The notes under the pieces were generated by a model that did no database searches, was not told the DNA's origin, and worked only from the letters and a program-made list of their open reading frames with translations. From contig DASRJW010000101.1 of NCBI GenBank assembly GCA_035649275.1, positions 210,209-274,208 on the forward strand: DNA of 64,000 nt. The letters run 5' to 3'. This document shows positions 32,853 to 41,733 of this stretch, piece by piece. The translations under genes were made by a program, and so were the position numbers. Every line of letters starts with the position of its first letter. Positions within the stretch are counted from its first letter, which is position 1. Source of the DNA: Candidatus Krumholzibacteriia bacterium (lineage in GTDB: Bacteria > Krumholzibacteriota > Krumholzibacteriia > G020349025).

Positions 32853-32900
32853 ATGAGAAGGTATTGCATCCTGCTGGCCCTGACTATTCACGAAGCGTAG
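32853..32900 (+). other. 15-codon ORF resembling the start of a signal peptide
   Basis: ATG 32853 (TGGAG 8 bases upstream) to TAG 32900 encodes MRRYCILLALTIHEA, basic then hydrophobic like the beginning of a signal peptide. A sigma54-like sequence (TGGCACGCCTATTGTC, 32825-32840) lies just upstream, though its -12 dinucleotide is GT, not GC. It may be the stub of a deleted gene; low certainty. Confidence 0.25.
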
Positions 32901-32947
32901 CCAACACGAAAGCCTCCGCGTGCGAGAACGGAAGTAGGTCGAACGCT

Positions 32948-33218
32948 TCAGCCGATCTGCTCGGCCAGCGCGACGATGATGCCCTCCGGGCCGCTCAGCG
33001 CTGATTGCCGTCGGCCTGTGGAACTTGACTAGCTCAAGCCGGCCGTGGCCGTCCAGGGTCCGCATCATTGCGATATCGTTTCGGACACCGTCGAGCCCGA
33101 CGACGCGGTCTACCCACCGTCCCTCGACAGTCATCTCGCCCTCCAGCTCCAGACCAAGTTCGACAAAGAACGCGGTAACAGCCTTGAGGTCGTCGACAAC
33201 GATGAGGACGTTGTCCAT
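32948..33218 (-). pseudogene. VOC/glyoxalase-superfamily protein, internally deleted
   Basis: The N-terminal half reads as a normal VOC protein ('MDNVLIVVDDLKAVTAFF', 'DIAMMRTLDGHGRLELVKF'). After 'HRPTAIS' the frame breaks. Near 33005 another frame gives 'SGPEGIIVALAEQIG' and stop at 32948-32950, which is the usual C-terminus of this family. About 50 codons in between are missing compared with a typical 140-residue member, including the second beta-alpha-beta unit with metal ligands. It is 10 bases downstream of the M64 peptidase stop. Confidence 0.72.
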
Positions 33219-33228
33219 CCGTAGAATC

Positions 33229-35022
33229 TCACCGCAAGAGCAACGCCTTCCGGCTCACGCTGCCACAGGCCGAATCGAGATGGAAAAAGAAGAGACCGTG
33301 AGGTAGGTTGCGGGCGTCGAATGAGACTGCGTGGGGGCCAGCCGACTCCACTGCGTTCCTGAGCAGTGCGACCCTTCGCCCCGCGGCATCGTGCAGCGTG
33401 ATCTCGACCCGGCACTGACCGGGGAGCTCGTAATGGAGGACCGTCCCGCGACGGAATGGGTTCGGTATGCTCCAGAGTTGCAAGGACACGCGCCCCTGGC
33501 CGGCGGCGAACTCCCCGGTGGCGCTGGTCGGCGAGATCTGTAGGTCCCAGGCGCGCGACTCGGTCATCCATGCTTCGCGCGCCGGCTCGTCGCGGACGAG
33601 CGGGGTCGGATCCGTCACGCGCACCGAAAGAGCGTGCTGGCCCGGAGGGAAGTGGTAAGCGGCTACCTGCAGGCTCTCCTGCGCCGCGCCGGCAATTGGC
33701 TCGCCATCGAGGAACCACTGAATCTCGAGCTCGTGGCCCACGGGGTCGATGGGGTCGACGAAGACGAGAGGCGGATCGACGAGCGCTGTGCCGGTGGGTG
33801 TCGAGCCGTCGATCGGCCGAATCGCCTGATAAAAGTCCAGGATGAGGCCTTCACACGAGGGCAAGTTGAACGGGCGCCCCAAGACGCGCATCTTGGAGGC
33901 GATCGTGGGTCGGTAGATCCCGTACTGGGTGTAGTAAGCGCCCTCGAAGGTGCTCACCAGACCGTCGAACCCGAAGCCTGGATCGCCGAGCCAGCTCGCC
34001 CACTTCGTGCCCGCGGCAGCCATCGCTGCGGCATCGAGAATGCTGACGTTGCGCTCGACGAGCTCCGGCCCTGCGTACGTCGTCCCGTCTCCGTAGTCGT
34101 ACTCGTCGGCCAGCTCCCCCAGGCTATGCCCCATTTCGTGGATGGCGATCTCGGGAGCGGCGCTGTTGCCTCCCGAGTAGGTGGCGACGTCGCTGCCGGT
34201 GTATCCCGCACCGCCATATTTGCTGGAATTCGCCACCGCCAGGAGCTGATCCACTTCTGGGGCCGCGGCTGCGCAATCCTTCGCTTTGGCGACATCCACG
34301 CAGAGCAGCCGCTCGATCCCTGAGCAAAAGAAGCCCATGTCCAGAGCCGTATCGCGGTCGATTCCCTCCACCGGATCGTTGTCCACTCCCGACATGTTCG
34401 AGACGACGTCGACTCGGTGGGCGTTGAACAGGTTGCGGTAGGTCACGAACGGTTCCTGCGCGAGCAGAGTATTGAGCGCGGTTTGACAATGCACCTCGTA
34501 ATTGCCGAGCTCGTTCAGGACGTACCCATCCCCCACGAAAACCAGATCGATCCGGTTGGATGGCGGACCATTGTCGAGGATCGTCGTGACTTGCACCAGT
34601 GCATGCGCCTCGGGTCGGCCTGCGGGTCGCGGCAGGAGGGTGCGGCCGCCCGTCAGCGCCCCGTGTTCATCGAGGCCGTCGTAGTAGACCCCCTCCATCT
34701 CCAGGCGCGGGAGCGGGGATCCGTCCAGGATCACCTCGAGCCAGAGCGCACCGCCGCGGCGAGCGGCGGCAGGGACCGGCCCGAAGGTGGTTTCCAGCTC
34801 GCCTTCCTTCGGCACGACCGAGAGCGGTCCGAAGGGGCCGGCAATGACGTTGCCTCCCGAGGCAGCATCGTAGAGGCTGAACACGAGAACCACCGGTGCG
34901 TCGGTCGGAGCGAGAGACTTGCCGAAGAGCGAGCTCCGGAAGGTCAGCATCTCCGTCTCGCGCCCGAATGCCACACGAGCGGGCAGGGAGGCCAACAGCA
35001 AGAGGAACACCAGACGCCACAT
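33229..35022 (-). CDS. Secreted M64 family metallopeptidase with C-terminal sorting module
   Basis: 597 residues. Signal peptide, then the M64 N-terminal domain (about 30-150). The catalytic domain (about 155-420) has 'RIDLVFVGDGY' and the zinc motif 'HEMGHSLGELADEY' (H-E-x-x-H), as in IgA peptidase M64/BF2706-like enzymes. Ig-like regions follow ('IQWFLDGEPIAGAAQ'), then a FlgD-Ig/type-IX-style module ('SIPNPFRRGTVLHYEL', 'TLHDAAGRRVALL', 'NLPHGLFFFHL', tail 'SRKALLLR'). It probably degrades extracellular protein at the surface. ATG 35022 begins the signal peptide. Confidence 0.88.
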   Translation of the reverse strand: MWRLVFLLLLASLPARVAFGRETEMLTFRSSLFGKSLAPTDAPVVLVFSLYDAASGGNVIAGPFGPLSVVPKEGELETTFGPVPAAARRGGALWLEVILDGSPLPRLEMEGVYYDGLDEHGALTGGRTLLPRPAGRPEAHALVQVTTILDNGPPSNRIDLVFVGDGYVLNELGNYEVHCQTALNTLLAQEPFVTYRNLFNAHRVDVVSNMSGVDNDPVEGIDRDTALDMGFFCSGIERLLCVDVAKAKDCAAAAPEVDQLLAVANSSKYGGAGYTGSDVATYSGGNSAAPEIAIHEMGHSLGELADEYDYGDGTTYAGPELVERNVSILDAAAMAAAGTKWASWLGDPGFGFDGLVSTFEGAYYTQYGIYRPTIASKMRVLGRPFNLPSCEGLILDFYQAIRPIDGSTPTGTALVDPPLVFVDPIDPVGHELEIQWFLDGEPIAGAAQESLQVAAYHFPPGQHALSVRVTDPTPLVRDEPAREAWMTESRAWDLQISPTSATGEFAAGQGRVSLQLWSIPNPFRRGTVLHYELPGQCRVEITLHDAAGRRVALLRNAVESAGPHAVSFDARNLPHGLFFFHLDSACGSVSRKALLLR

Positions 35023-35050
35023 ACGCTCAGTATAACGCACACTGCGCGCC

Positions 35051-36178
35051 TCACGAAGAGAGGTCGACACGCAGGTCGAGCAGGAGCCGCTTCGTCCAGG
35101 TTTCGAGATCATCGCGGCGCTCGAGCGAGCCCGAGATGCCGAGGATCGTGCGGCGGCCGAGAGCGAGACTCACGCTGCCCCGGTGCCCACGCAGGCGCGA
35201 GTGAAACCACCAATCATCGGCGTTGAAGGCAGCGAGCACGGCATCCTGCTCTGTACGATGATAGAAGTACTGCACCTGGACATGGCCATGGGCGCCCACA
35301 TCACCGAGCACGAGCCCGGCGCGCACACCCGTGGACGCCGCGTCCGCGCCGAGGTTCTCGACCCACTCGCCGTGGAGGACGCTCGGCACCGGTCCCAGCT
35401 GCGCGCGCCAGCGCAGCTGCAGGTCGAGGATGCGGAAGTCCGAGACGAAGCGAGCGTTGCGCGTGGCGTTGGTGCGCGCCAGCCCGTCAGCCACGAGCGC
35501 GTCGACGTGATCCCAGTACAGGTAAGCCAGCCGTGCGTCGGCGCCGCGTGGCCCACCATCGCGCCACGAGAACCCAGCCTGCACCGCCGCGAGCCGTGCC
35601 CAGCTCTCGGCCAGGTTGCGCACGCCGAGCCAGCCCGCTGCGAGCCTCCAGGCATCGAAATCGCCGCTGGGCAAGCGCGCGGCGATGGTGCCGCCATCGG
35701 GGCGCAGGTCGTCGTCCCAGGTGAGGGGCGTGAGCAGGAACGGGAGTGCATTGCGACCCGCGCTGATCTCGAGCTCCGGGCGCGGACGCCAGCGTCCATA
35801 GAGGAGATCGAGATTGAAGTCGTCGCTCGTTTCGTTGTCGTTGTTGATTCGATTCTCGGAGTTGTGATCGCTGCCGAGGGCCGCTTCGCCTGCAGTCCCG
35901 AGTTCGAGCGCTGCGAGCGGCGTCACGGCGGCACCGAAACGCAGGAAGGACCGGCCGCGCTGGACTTCGCGACCTCCAGGCAGTCCGTCCACGAAATCGC
36001 CGCGCACCCGCAGGTCTCCGAGCGTTCCCCACTGGTGCCAGCGGTCGCTCGCGACCGCCTGCAGCGTGTCGGGCCCGCCGATCCCAGGCAGCTCTTGCGC
36101 CTGCACCGCACTGAAGAGGGAAAAAGTCGGGCCCAGAGCGCAGAGGACGATCCCAAAGCGGCGGCTTCTCTCACCCAT
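35051..36178 (-). CDS. Putative outer membrane porin (alginate-export-like barrel)
   Basis: 375 residues from ATG 36178 (MGERSRRFG), with signal peptide ending 'AVQAQ'. The mature chain is many long amphipathic strands: 'LDLLYGRWRPRPELEISAGR', 'DLQLRWRAQLG', 'VQVQYFYHRTEQD', and it ends 'LLLDLRVDLSS'. It resembles the porin domains of the alginate-export family. The ATG overlaps the kinase stop by eight bases, tying this outer-membrane protein to the receptor kinase and cupredoxin upstream. Confidence 0.75.
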   Translation of the reverse strand: MGERSRRFGIVLCALGPTFSLFSAVQAQELPGIGGPDTLQAVASDRWHQWGTLGDLRVRGDFVDGLPGGREVQRGRSFLRFGAAVTPLAALELGTAGEAALGSDHNSENRINNDNETSDDFNLDLLYGRWRPRPELEISAGRNALPFLLTPLTWDDDLRPDGGTIAARLPSGDFDAWRLAAGWLGVRNLAESWARLAAVQAGFSWRDGGPRGADARLAYLYWDHVDALVADGLARTNATRNARFVSDFRILDLQLRWRAQLGPVPSVLHGEWVENLGADAASTGVRAGLVLGDVGAHGHVQVQYFYHRTEQDAVLAAFNADDWWFHSRLRGHRGSVSLALGRRTILGISGSLERRDDLETWTKRLLLDLRVDLSS

Positions 36179-38420
36179 GGCGCCGTCTCGGCTCGTCACG
36201 CAGCGACTCGAGCGCGCGCAGCAGGTCGGCGCCATGGGAGAAGCGCCGCTCCGGCTCGCGTTCGAGACAGCGGAGCAGGAGGCGTTCGAGTTCTTCCGGG
36301 ATTTCGGGCCAGTGCACCCGGGGCGGCGTGGGAGTCGCCTTCAGCTGCTGCGCCAGGACTTCGTACGGATCTTCGCCGCGGAACGGTCGCCTGCCAGTGA
36401 ACACCTCGTAGAGCAGCACGCCGCTCGCGTAGATGTCGGCACGCTGGTCTACGTTGGCGCCGGTCAGCTGCTCGGGGGCCACGTAATGGGGCGTACCCAC
36501 CACGAAACCGGCCTGTGTCATCCCCGGCACCAGCCGCACCACGGGACGCGCCAGACCGAAGTCCATCAGCTTGGCGTTACCGTTCGATTGCAAGATGATG
36601 TTCTCCGGCTTGATGTCGCGGTGGATGATGTCCTGTGCGTGGGCGGCAGCGAGCCCTGCTCCGAGCTGCCGTGCCAGGTGCAGTCCCGCAGAGTACGGCA
36701 GCCGGCCAGAGCGCGCCAGGAGCGAGCGCAGGGTGCTCCCGTGGACATACTCCATCGAGATGCAAGGGATGCCATTCAGCTCCAAGAAGTCGAAGGTGCG
36801 CAGCACGTTCTGATGCGTGATCTTGCGCGCCAACTTGAGCTCGCTCTTCAGTCGCTCCAACATTTCCTGGTCCCGGGCGATTTCGGCGCGCAAGACCTTG
36901 AGAGCGATGATCTCGTCGAGATGCCGGTCATGGGCTTTGAGAACGACGCCCATGCCGCCCGTGCCGAGGGTGGACAAGATCTCGTAGCGTCCCCCCAGCA
37001 CGGTACCGGGCTGTAGCCCGGCGAGTGGTGGTGGCGGTGGCGGCGGCGGTGATGGCTCCTGGTCCCGTGCTCCGCTGCCCGTCGCCAGTGCCGGGGCCAC
37101 CGCGGGTGCTGGCGCGCTGCCGTGCGCCGCGGGCTCTGGCGCGCCGCCGTGCGCTGCCTGGGTTGGCTTCGGGGAGGACGACCCCGCCACAGGCAGGGCC
37201 GGCTCCGTGGAGGTGGCGCCCTCCGCGGACGCACCGTGAACGGCCTCGGTGAGAGGCGCGGGCATCGCGCGTGAGAGCGACTCGATATAGCTCTGCATGT
37301 CGCGCTTCTCGCGCAGATCCGCCAACAAGGTATTGAACGTTTGCGCCAGCTCAGCCACCTCGTCGTTGCCGCTCACCTCGACTTGCTGATCGTAGTCGCC
37401 CTGGCGCGCCGCCGCAGCGGCAACCGCCAGCTGCCGCACGGGGCGCAAGGTGCGGCGCGAGAGTCCGTACGAGAGAGCGAGCGCGAGGAGCATGGCGACC
37501 ACTCCAGCCCCTACCAAGAGCTGCTCGATCTGGTGGAACGCACGCAGCTCGATGTCCAGCGGCGCCAGCGCCATCGCGACCGCCGGCGATGGCTCGGCCT
37601 GCAGTGGCCGGACGAGGGCGATCCAGTCGTGCCCGTCGACATCGAGCTCGAGCGGCGCTCCCCCATGGGCGGCGAGGGACGACCCTCCCGCCAGGCCCTT
37701 CCGGCGCAGCGCCGCCAGGAGCTGCGTCTGGCTCGGCGCGTCGAGAGTGCTCGCCACCACGGCGGCTTCCGCATCCCCGAGGGCCAGATAGACGACATCG
37801 GTGCCGCTCAGGCGCTTCATCTCGAGGGCCTGCGAGTCGTCGATCGGAAAGCCGATCACGAACAAACCGAACAGCGTCGTCTCCTTCGCCAGTGGCAAGG
37901 CGACGGCATCGTAGAGCGCGCCGTTTTCCTGCCAGATGCCCACGCCCTCTCCCCGCTGCAGTGCAGCGGCCACAAGCGGCGCCTGGGCGAGGTTCTCCGG
38001 CGCCGCTCCCGGGCGGTCGGTGCGGGCGAGAACACGCCCCTCGGGATCGAGCACGATGGCGAAACCGAAGCCGAATTCCTGCCGGCGGTCTTCGAGGAGA
38101 TGCAGGATCGAGCTGTCGTAGACGGTGCCTTCCGCCTCGGCGGCATAGGCAGTCAGGTAGGGATCGCGCGCCAGGCTGCGCGCCAGGCCCCGCAGGTACT
38201 GCCGGCGCTGTTCCTGCACGGCGGTCAGTGCCGACTGGCTGTTGTTCAGAGCGCGCAACACGGCACGCCGAGAAACCCGCGCTGCCCCGATGGCGGTGAC
38301 GACCACCGAAAGCAGGATCGAGACGCCGATCACCGCCGCCATGAGCAGGAAGATGCGCGTCCCGAGGGACGGCCCGGTCCGGCTGTCAGCGGTAGTCTTT
38401 GCCGGTGGTGGCGTTTGCAT
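36171..38420 (-). CDS. Membrane receptor Ser/Thr protein kinase (extracytoplasmic sensor-HAMP-kinase)
   Basis: 749 residues: membrane helix (about 22-45), extracytoplasmic sensor of about 270 residues (CACHE/PAS-like, 'FGFAIVLDPEGRVLARTD'), second helix (about 310-332), HAMP (about 333-390), a Pro/Ala-rich linker, then a Hanks-type kinase (about 475-740). Kinase motifs: 'LGTGGMGVVLKAHD', the Lys in 'IALKVL', 'IIHRDIKPENI', 'MDFGLA', 'GTPHYVAPEQL'. All catalytic residues are present. Sensor-HAMP-STPK chains are less common than the PknB layout. The start overlaps the cupredoxin gene by 35 bases and the end overlaps the porin gene by 8. Confidence 0.88.
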   Translation of the reverse strand: MQTPPPAKTTADSRTGPSLGTRIFLLMAAVIGVSILLSVVVTAIGAARVSRRAVLRALNNSQSALTAVQEQRRQYLRGLARSLARDPYLTAYAAEAEGTVYDSSILHLLEDRRQEFGFGFAIVLDPEGRVLARTDRPGAAPENLAQAPLVAAALQRGEGVGIWQENGALYDAVALPLAKETTLFGLFVIGFPIDDSQALEMKRLSGTDVVYLALGDAEAAVVASTLDAPSQTQLLAALRRKGLAGGSSLAAHGGAPLELDVDGHDWIALVRPLQAEPSPAVAMALAPLDIELRAFHQIEQLLVGAGVVAMLLALALSYGLSRRTLRPVRQLAVAAAAARQGDYDQQVEVSGNDEVAELAQTFNTLLADLREKRDMQSYIESLSRAMPAPLTEAVHGASAEGATSTEPALPVAGSSSPKPTQAAHGGAPEPAAHGSAPAPAVAPALATGSGARDQEPSPPPPPPPPLAGLQPGTVLGGRYEILSTLGTGGMGVVLKAHDRHLDEIIALKVLRAEIARDQEMLERLKSELKLARKITHQNVLRTFDFLELNGIPCISMEYVHGSTLRSLLARSGRLPYSAGLHLARQLGAGLAAAHAQDIIHRDIKPENIILQSNGNAKLMDFGLARPVVRLVPGMTQAGFVVGTPHYVAPEQLTGANVDQRADIYASGVLLYEVFTGRRPFRGEDPYEVLAQQLKATPTPPRVHWPEIPEELERLLLRCLEREPERRFSHGADLLRALESLRDEPRRRHG

Positions 38421-39075
38421 AGGGTTTGCCGTTCTTGTCAGGATGCAGGGGCACGAGCGGCTTGCTCACCTCGAGGCGAACGTCGAGCGTGTCGGAAGCA
38501 CTGGGTCGGAGCTCGCGCGACCACGGCGCCGCGCGCTCGTGCCAGACGACGAACAGTCCATCCTTCTCGGGTAGATCGGCGAGTATGAAGGTCCCGTCCG
38601 CGGCTGGCGACGCGAAGTAGGGTGTGTCCAACACGAGGATGTACGCCACCATGTCGTGGTGCACGTTGCAAAAAACGCGCACCAGCCCTGGGCTGCGGAA
38701 GGTGGCTGCCTTGCCCTCGCCTTCGGGGTAGAGGCCGAGGTCGAAGGCATTGGCGCCCGAGACCGAAAACACGTTGTGCAAAATGGGATCGAAGTTCGGG
38801 AAGCGCACCGTGCTGCCCACGGTGACAGCGGCGACGCGGGGCACGAACTCTTTGCGGCGCATGCTGATCTCGCTCGGTCGCGGCAGCGGTTGGACCTCGA
38901 CGGGAGTGCTGGGCTTGAAGTAGACGACGGCGTGCCGCACCTCGTCCGAACGCAAGGCTTCTCCTTGCGCCGCGAGCTCGATGTGCCCCACGAGCTGCGC
39001 TGCACGGGCCACGGCCGGGTGGGTGACGAGGAGGAGCGCTGTGGCCAGGGAACGGATGGGGGTTGGGATGCGCAT
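38386..39075 (-). CDS. Exported cupredoxin/plastocyanin-like protein
   Basis: 229 residues with signal peptide (to about 25). The copper-site pattern of the cupredoxin fold is visible: His in 'PNFDPILHNVFS', then 'RVFCNVHHDMVAYILV' with Cys, His and Met in the C-x-x-H-x-x-M arrangement. A second beta domain follows (carboxypeptidase-regulatory-like, 'GTFILADLPEKDGLFVVWHE'). It probably binds copper or shuttles electrons in the periplasm. Its 3' end overlaps the receptor-kinase gene, suggesting the kinase senses a copper- or redox-linked signal (inference). Confidence 0.8.
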   Translation of the reverse strand: MRIPTPIRSLATALLLVTHPAVARAAQLVGHIELAAQGEALRSDEVRHAVVYFKPSTPVEVQPLPRPSEISMRRKEFVPRVAAVTVGSTVRFPNFDPILHNVFSVSGANAFDLGLYPEGEGKAATFRSPGLVRVFCNVHHDMVAYILVLDTPYFASPAADGTFILADLPEKDGLFVVWHERAAPWSRELRPSASDTLDVRLEVSKPLVPLHPDKNGKPYANATTGKDYR

Positions 39076-39113
39076 GCCGTGGGGCGGATCCTAGCAGATC
39101 CTGCCCGCCGGAG

Positions 39114-39740
39114 TTACTGCATGCGCTGCAGCTGGACCGGCACCTTCCCGCCCGCTTGCTCGCGTTGGAAACGGATCTCCACCTTCGTCGCGGGCAACGG
39201 CTGGCCGGTGGGCAGCGAAACGCGATAGATGGCGTAAGGGCTCGTCAGCGCCTGGATGAGCATGGCGTCCGGCGCCGGCTCGGTGAGCTCGAGGGTACAG
39301 TCGAGTCGACGCTGCGCAGCGTCGAATTGCACTTCCCGGGCAGCGATGGCGTAGCCGCCGGTCGGTTTCGTGCCCTGGTGAACGCAGAGGACGAACTCGC
39401 GAGCGAAGTCGACCGGAGGGGGAGCGGAGCCGTAGGTGCTCTGCCAATAGCTCTCAAAGGCGCCAGCATCGTGAAACAGCCGGTACGATGGTGGGGCTTG
39501 CGGTTCGCTGCCGGCCTGCTTCATGCCGGTGTCCTGGACGATCAGCTCGAGAGGCAGTGAAGCCATTTGCACCGTCGGCTTGCAGCCGGGCGTCATGCCG
39601 AACACGACGAGGGCGAGCAAGCCCCAGAAGCGGTGAACACGGATCGCGGCGCGGGTGCGGCCCTCCCGAAGCGAACGACCGCACCCGCGACTCGTCAGGT
39701 CAGTGGGCCTGCCTGCCCACACGTGAACGTGCTTGGACAC
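39114..39740 (-). CDS. PrcB-C-terminal-domain-like lipoprotein
   Basis: 208 residues. GTG 39740 has AGGAG five bases upstream, so this start is kept although it overlaps the subtilase gene by 41 bases and gives a long n-region before the hydrophobic core and lipobox 'TPGC' (Cys about 53). The mature part resembles the PrcB C-terminal domain: 'VLCVHQGTKPTGGYAIAAREV', 'LTEPAPDAMLIQALTSPYAIYRVSL'. PrcB assists a chymotrypsin-like protease complex in spirochetes. Coupling to a subtilisin gene here fits a protease-associated role. Confidence 0.75.
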   Translation of the reverse strand: MSKHVHVWAGRPTDLTSRGCGRSLREGRTRAAIRVHRFWGLLALVVFGMTPGCKPTVQMASLPLELIVQDTGMKQAGSEPQAPPSYRLFHDAGAFESYWQSTYGSAPPPVDFAREFVLCVHQGTKPTGGYAIAAREVQFDAAQRRLDCTLELTEPAPDAMLIQALTSPYAIYRVSLPTGQPLPATKVEIRFQREQAGGKVPVQLQRMQ

Positions 39741-41475
39741 TCGTTCTCCTGAGCGCCAGGATACCGAGGATGACGATCGCCAGGTTGCCGAGTCCCAGCA
39801 GCAGCTGGCGGCCGTTCGATGTCGATCCCGGGAGCGTCAGCGCGAAGTTCCCGCACGGCTGGCCGCCCTCGGGAGCGGCGACCTGGAACTCGAAAGTGCG
39901 GCTCTGACGCGTCTGCCCTCCATCGTCGCTCACCGTGACGAAGTAGCTGACCACGGACCCGAAAGCCTGGCCGGCGATGTCGGCGGTGTAAACGCCCGGC
40001 GCCGGCGAGGTCATCCCCACCATCGTCGTCGGGCCCGCATTCACCCGGTAGACTAGCTCGGCGGTAGCGATCGTGCCATCGTCCGTGGCTTCCGCCTGCA
40101 CGTGATAGGGTCCGTCCACATTCGAAGTATTGTCCAAACGGCTGACGAATGCCACCTGTGGCTCGGTCGAGAGCGCACCTTGGGCGTTCAGCCGCCCGCC
40201 GCTCACGGTGTTGGTCTCGAACGCGGGTTTCACCTCGACGCTGCCCGCCAGGCGCACCATGACCTCGCGATACCCGAGCCCGGGATACTGCGCCAGCACC
40301 AAGGCGGCAACGCCGCTCACGTGCGGGGTGGCCATCGAAGTGCCGTCGAAGGACTGGTAGCCATTGTCCGGCGTCGTGCTCAGGATGCCGACGCCCGGAG
40401 CGGCCAGGTCGACGGTCTTGCGCCCGACGTTCGAGAAGGTCGCGAGCCGATCGTCGCGATCGGAGGCGGCCACGGCGAGCACGTTCTCGACCTCGTAGTT
40501 GGACGGGTAGCTGGGCGTATTGTCGTTGTCCCTGCCCTCGTTGCCTGCCGCTGCGACAAAGAGCACATTGTGGTCGCGGGCGAACACGATGGCCTCCTGC
40601 AAGGCCCGCGAGAACCCGCCGCCACCCCAGCTGTTGTTCTGCACCCGGGCGCCGTTCTGGGCTGCGTACAGGATGGCTCCGATGGCGTCCGACGCGTCGC
40701 CGCTGCCATTGCCATCCAGGAACTTGAGCGCCATGATGGAGGCGCGCCAGTTCACGCCGACGACGCCCTTTTGATTGTCGCCGCTGGCGGCGATGGTGCC
40801 GGCGACGTGCGAGCCGTGGGCGTTATCGTCCATCGGATCGTTGTCGTTCGAGGCGAAGTCCCAGCCGAAGACGTCGTCGATGAAGCCGTTGCCGTCGTCG
40901 TCCTTGCCGTTCGTTTCCTTGCCCTTCCCGGTCTCGCCCGGGTTCCGCCACATGTTGTCGTGCAGATCTTCGTGGTTGTAGTCGACGCCCGTATCGATGA
41001 TGGCGACGACCACGTCGTGACTCCCTTTCTGCGTGTCCCACGCTTCCACCGCGTCGATGTCGGCGTCATTGGCGTTCTGCATCGCCCAGAGTTCGGCGAA
41101 GCGGGGGTCGTTCGGCACCGCCGAAGCCTTGTAGATGTAGTTGGGCTCGGCATAAACCACCGCCGGATCGCTGGTGTAGCGCTCTGCCGTCACCCGTGCG
41201 TCGCCAGGCGAGGTGATGCGGCAGAGGTGGACATCGATGGCCGGGAAATAGGCCAGGCTTTGGAACCCCGCCCCAGCCAGCGACGCCTCCACCTGCTGTG
41301 CAGAGAGCGTCGGCTTGAACTTGACCAGCATTTCATCGGGCGCGCAAGCCGGCGGCGCCACCGGTGGTTCCGGGGCCACATCCTCGACGGGTTGCTTCGA
41401 CTTGCACGAGGAAACGAGCGTAGCCGTGGAGAGTGCTAGAAGCGAGCGAACGAGCCGTTTCATCCCCTGATCCAT
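39700..41475 (-). CDS. S8 subtilisin-like serine peptidase, membrane anchored
   Basis: 591 residues from ATG 41475, which follows GGAGGAGG by five bases. An N-terminal lipobox-like 'LVSSC' is followed by an I9-type propeptide (about 45-105, 'DEMLVKFKPTLSAQQVEA') and the catalytic domain with Asp in 'IIDTGVDYNHED', His in 'NAHGSHVAGTIAA', the oxyanion Asn region 'NNSWGGGG' and Ser in 'DGTSMATPHVSG'. An Asp/Gly-rich insert ('NGKDDDGNGFIDDVFGWDF') probably binds calcium. After a beta domain the chain ends in a hydrophobic helix ('LAIVILGILALRR') and basic tail. Both ends thus carry anchoring-type signals. Confidence 0.9.
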   Translation of the reverse strand: MDQGMKRLVRSLLALSTATLVSSCKSKQPVEDVAPEPPVAPPACAPDEMLVKFKPTLSAQQVEASLAGAGFQSLAYFPAIDVHLCRITSPGDARVTAERYTSDPAVVYAEPNYIYKASAVPNDPRFAELWAMQNANDADIDAVEAWDTQKGSHDVVVAIIDTGVDYNHEDLHDNMWRNPGETGKGKETNGKDDDGNGFIDDVFGWDFASNDNDPMDDNAHGSHVAGTIAASGDNQKGVVGVNWRASIMALKFLDGNGSGDASDAIGAILYAAQNGARVQNNSWGGGGFSRALQEAIVFARDHNVLFVAAAGNEGRDNDNTPSYPSNYEVENVLAVAASDRDDRLATFSNVGRKTVDLAAPGVGILSTTPDNGYQSFDGTSMATPHVSGVAALVLAQYPGLGYREVMVRLAGSVEVKPAFETNTVSGGRLNAQGALSTEPQVAFVSRLDNTSNVDGPYHVQAEATDDGTIATAELVYRVNAGPTTMVGMTSPAPGVYTADIAGQAFGSVVSYFVTVSDDGGQTRQSRTFEFQVAAPEGGQPCGNFALTLPGSTSNGRQLLLGLGNLAIVILGILALRRTSVQARSRVGRQAH

Positions 41476-41559
41476 CACATCCTCCTCCACCCAACGGACA
41501 CCACTTTACGAGACGGAACTCGCTGATCTTTCGTACTCCATGCGTCGTCCATGCAATGT

Positions 41560-41573
41560 GCAAGTGGTGTGCC
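41560..41573 (-). promoter_or_regulatory. Sigma54-type promoter upstream of the subtilase gene
   Basis: On the minus strand GGCACACCACTTGC matches GGCACG-N4-TTGC with exact spacing and one mismatch. The -12 end lies 84 bases before the ATG at 41475. The 258 bases 41476-41733 otherwise show only the ribosome-binding site. Confidence 0.5.
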
Positions 41574-41733
41574 TGCAATGTAATAAGCAAGGAATGGCAC
41601 CTGCAATTTGACGCCATCTCCGGCTCGTCTGGAACGCAATGAAGCTGGCCGTCATGGACAAAAACGGCCCAGTCGGCATCACGCCGCTTCACCAGCCCGG
41701 TACGGCAGGCGCGCAAGAGAAACTTGGGAGGGC

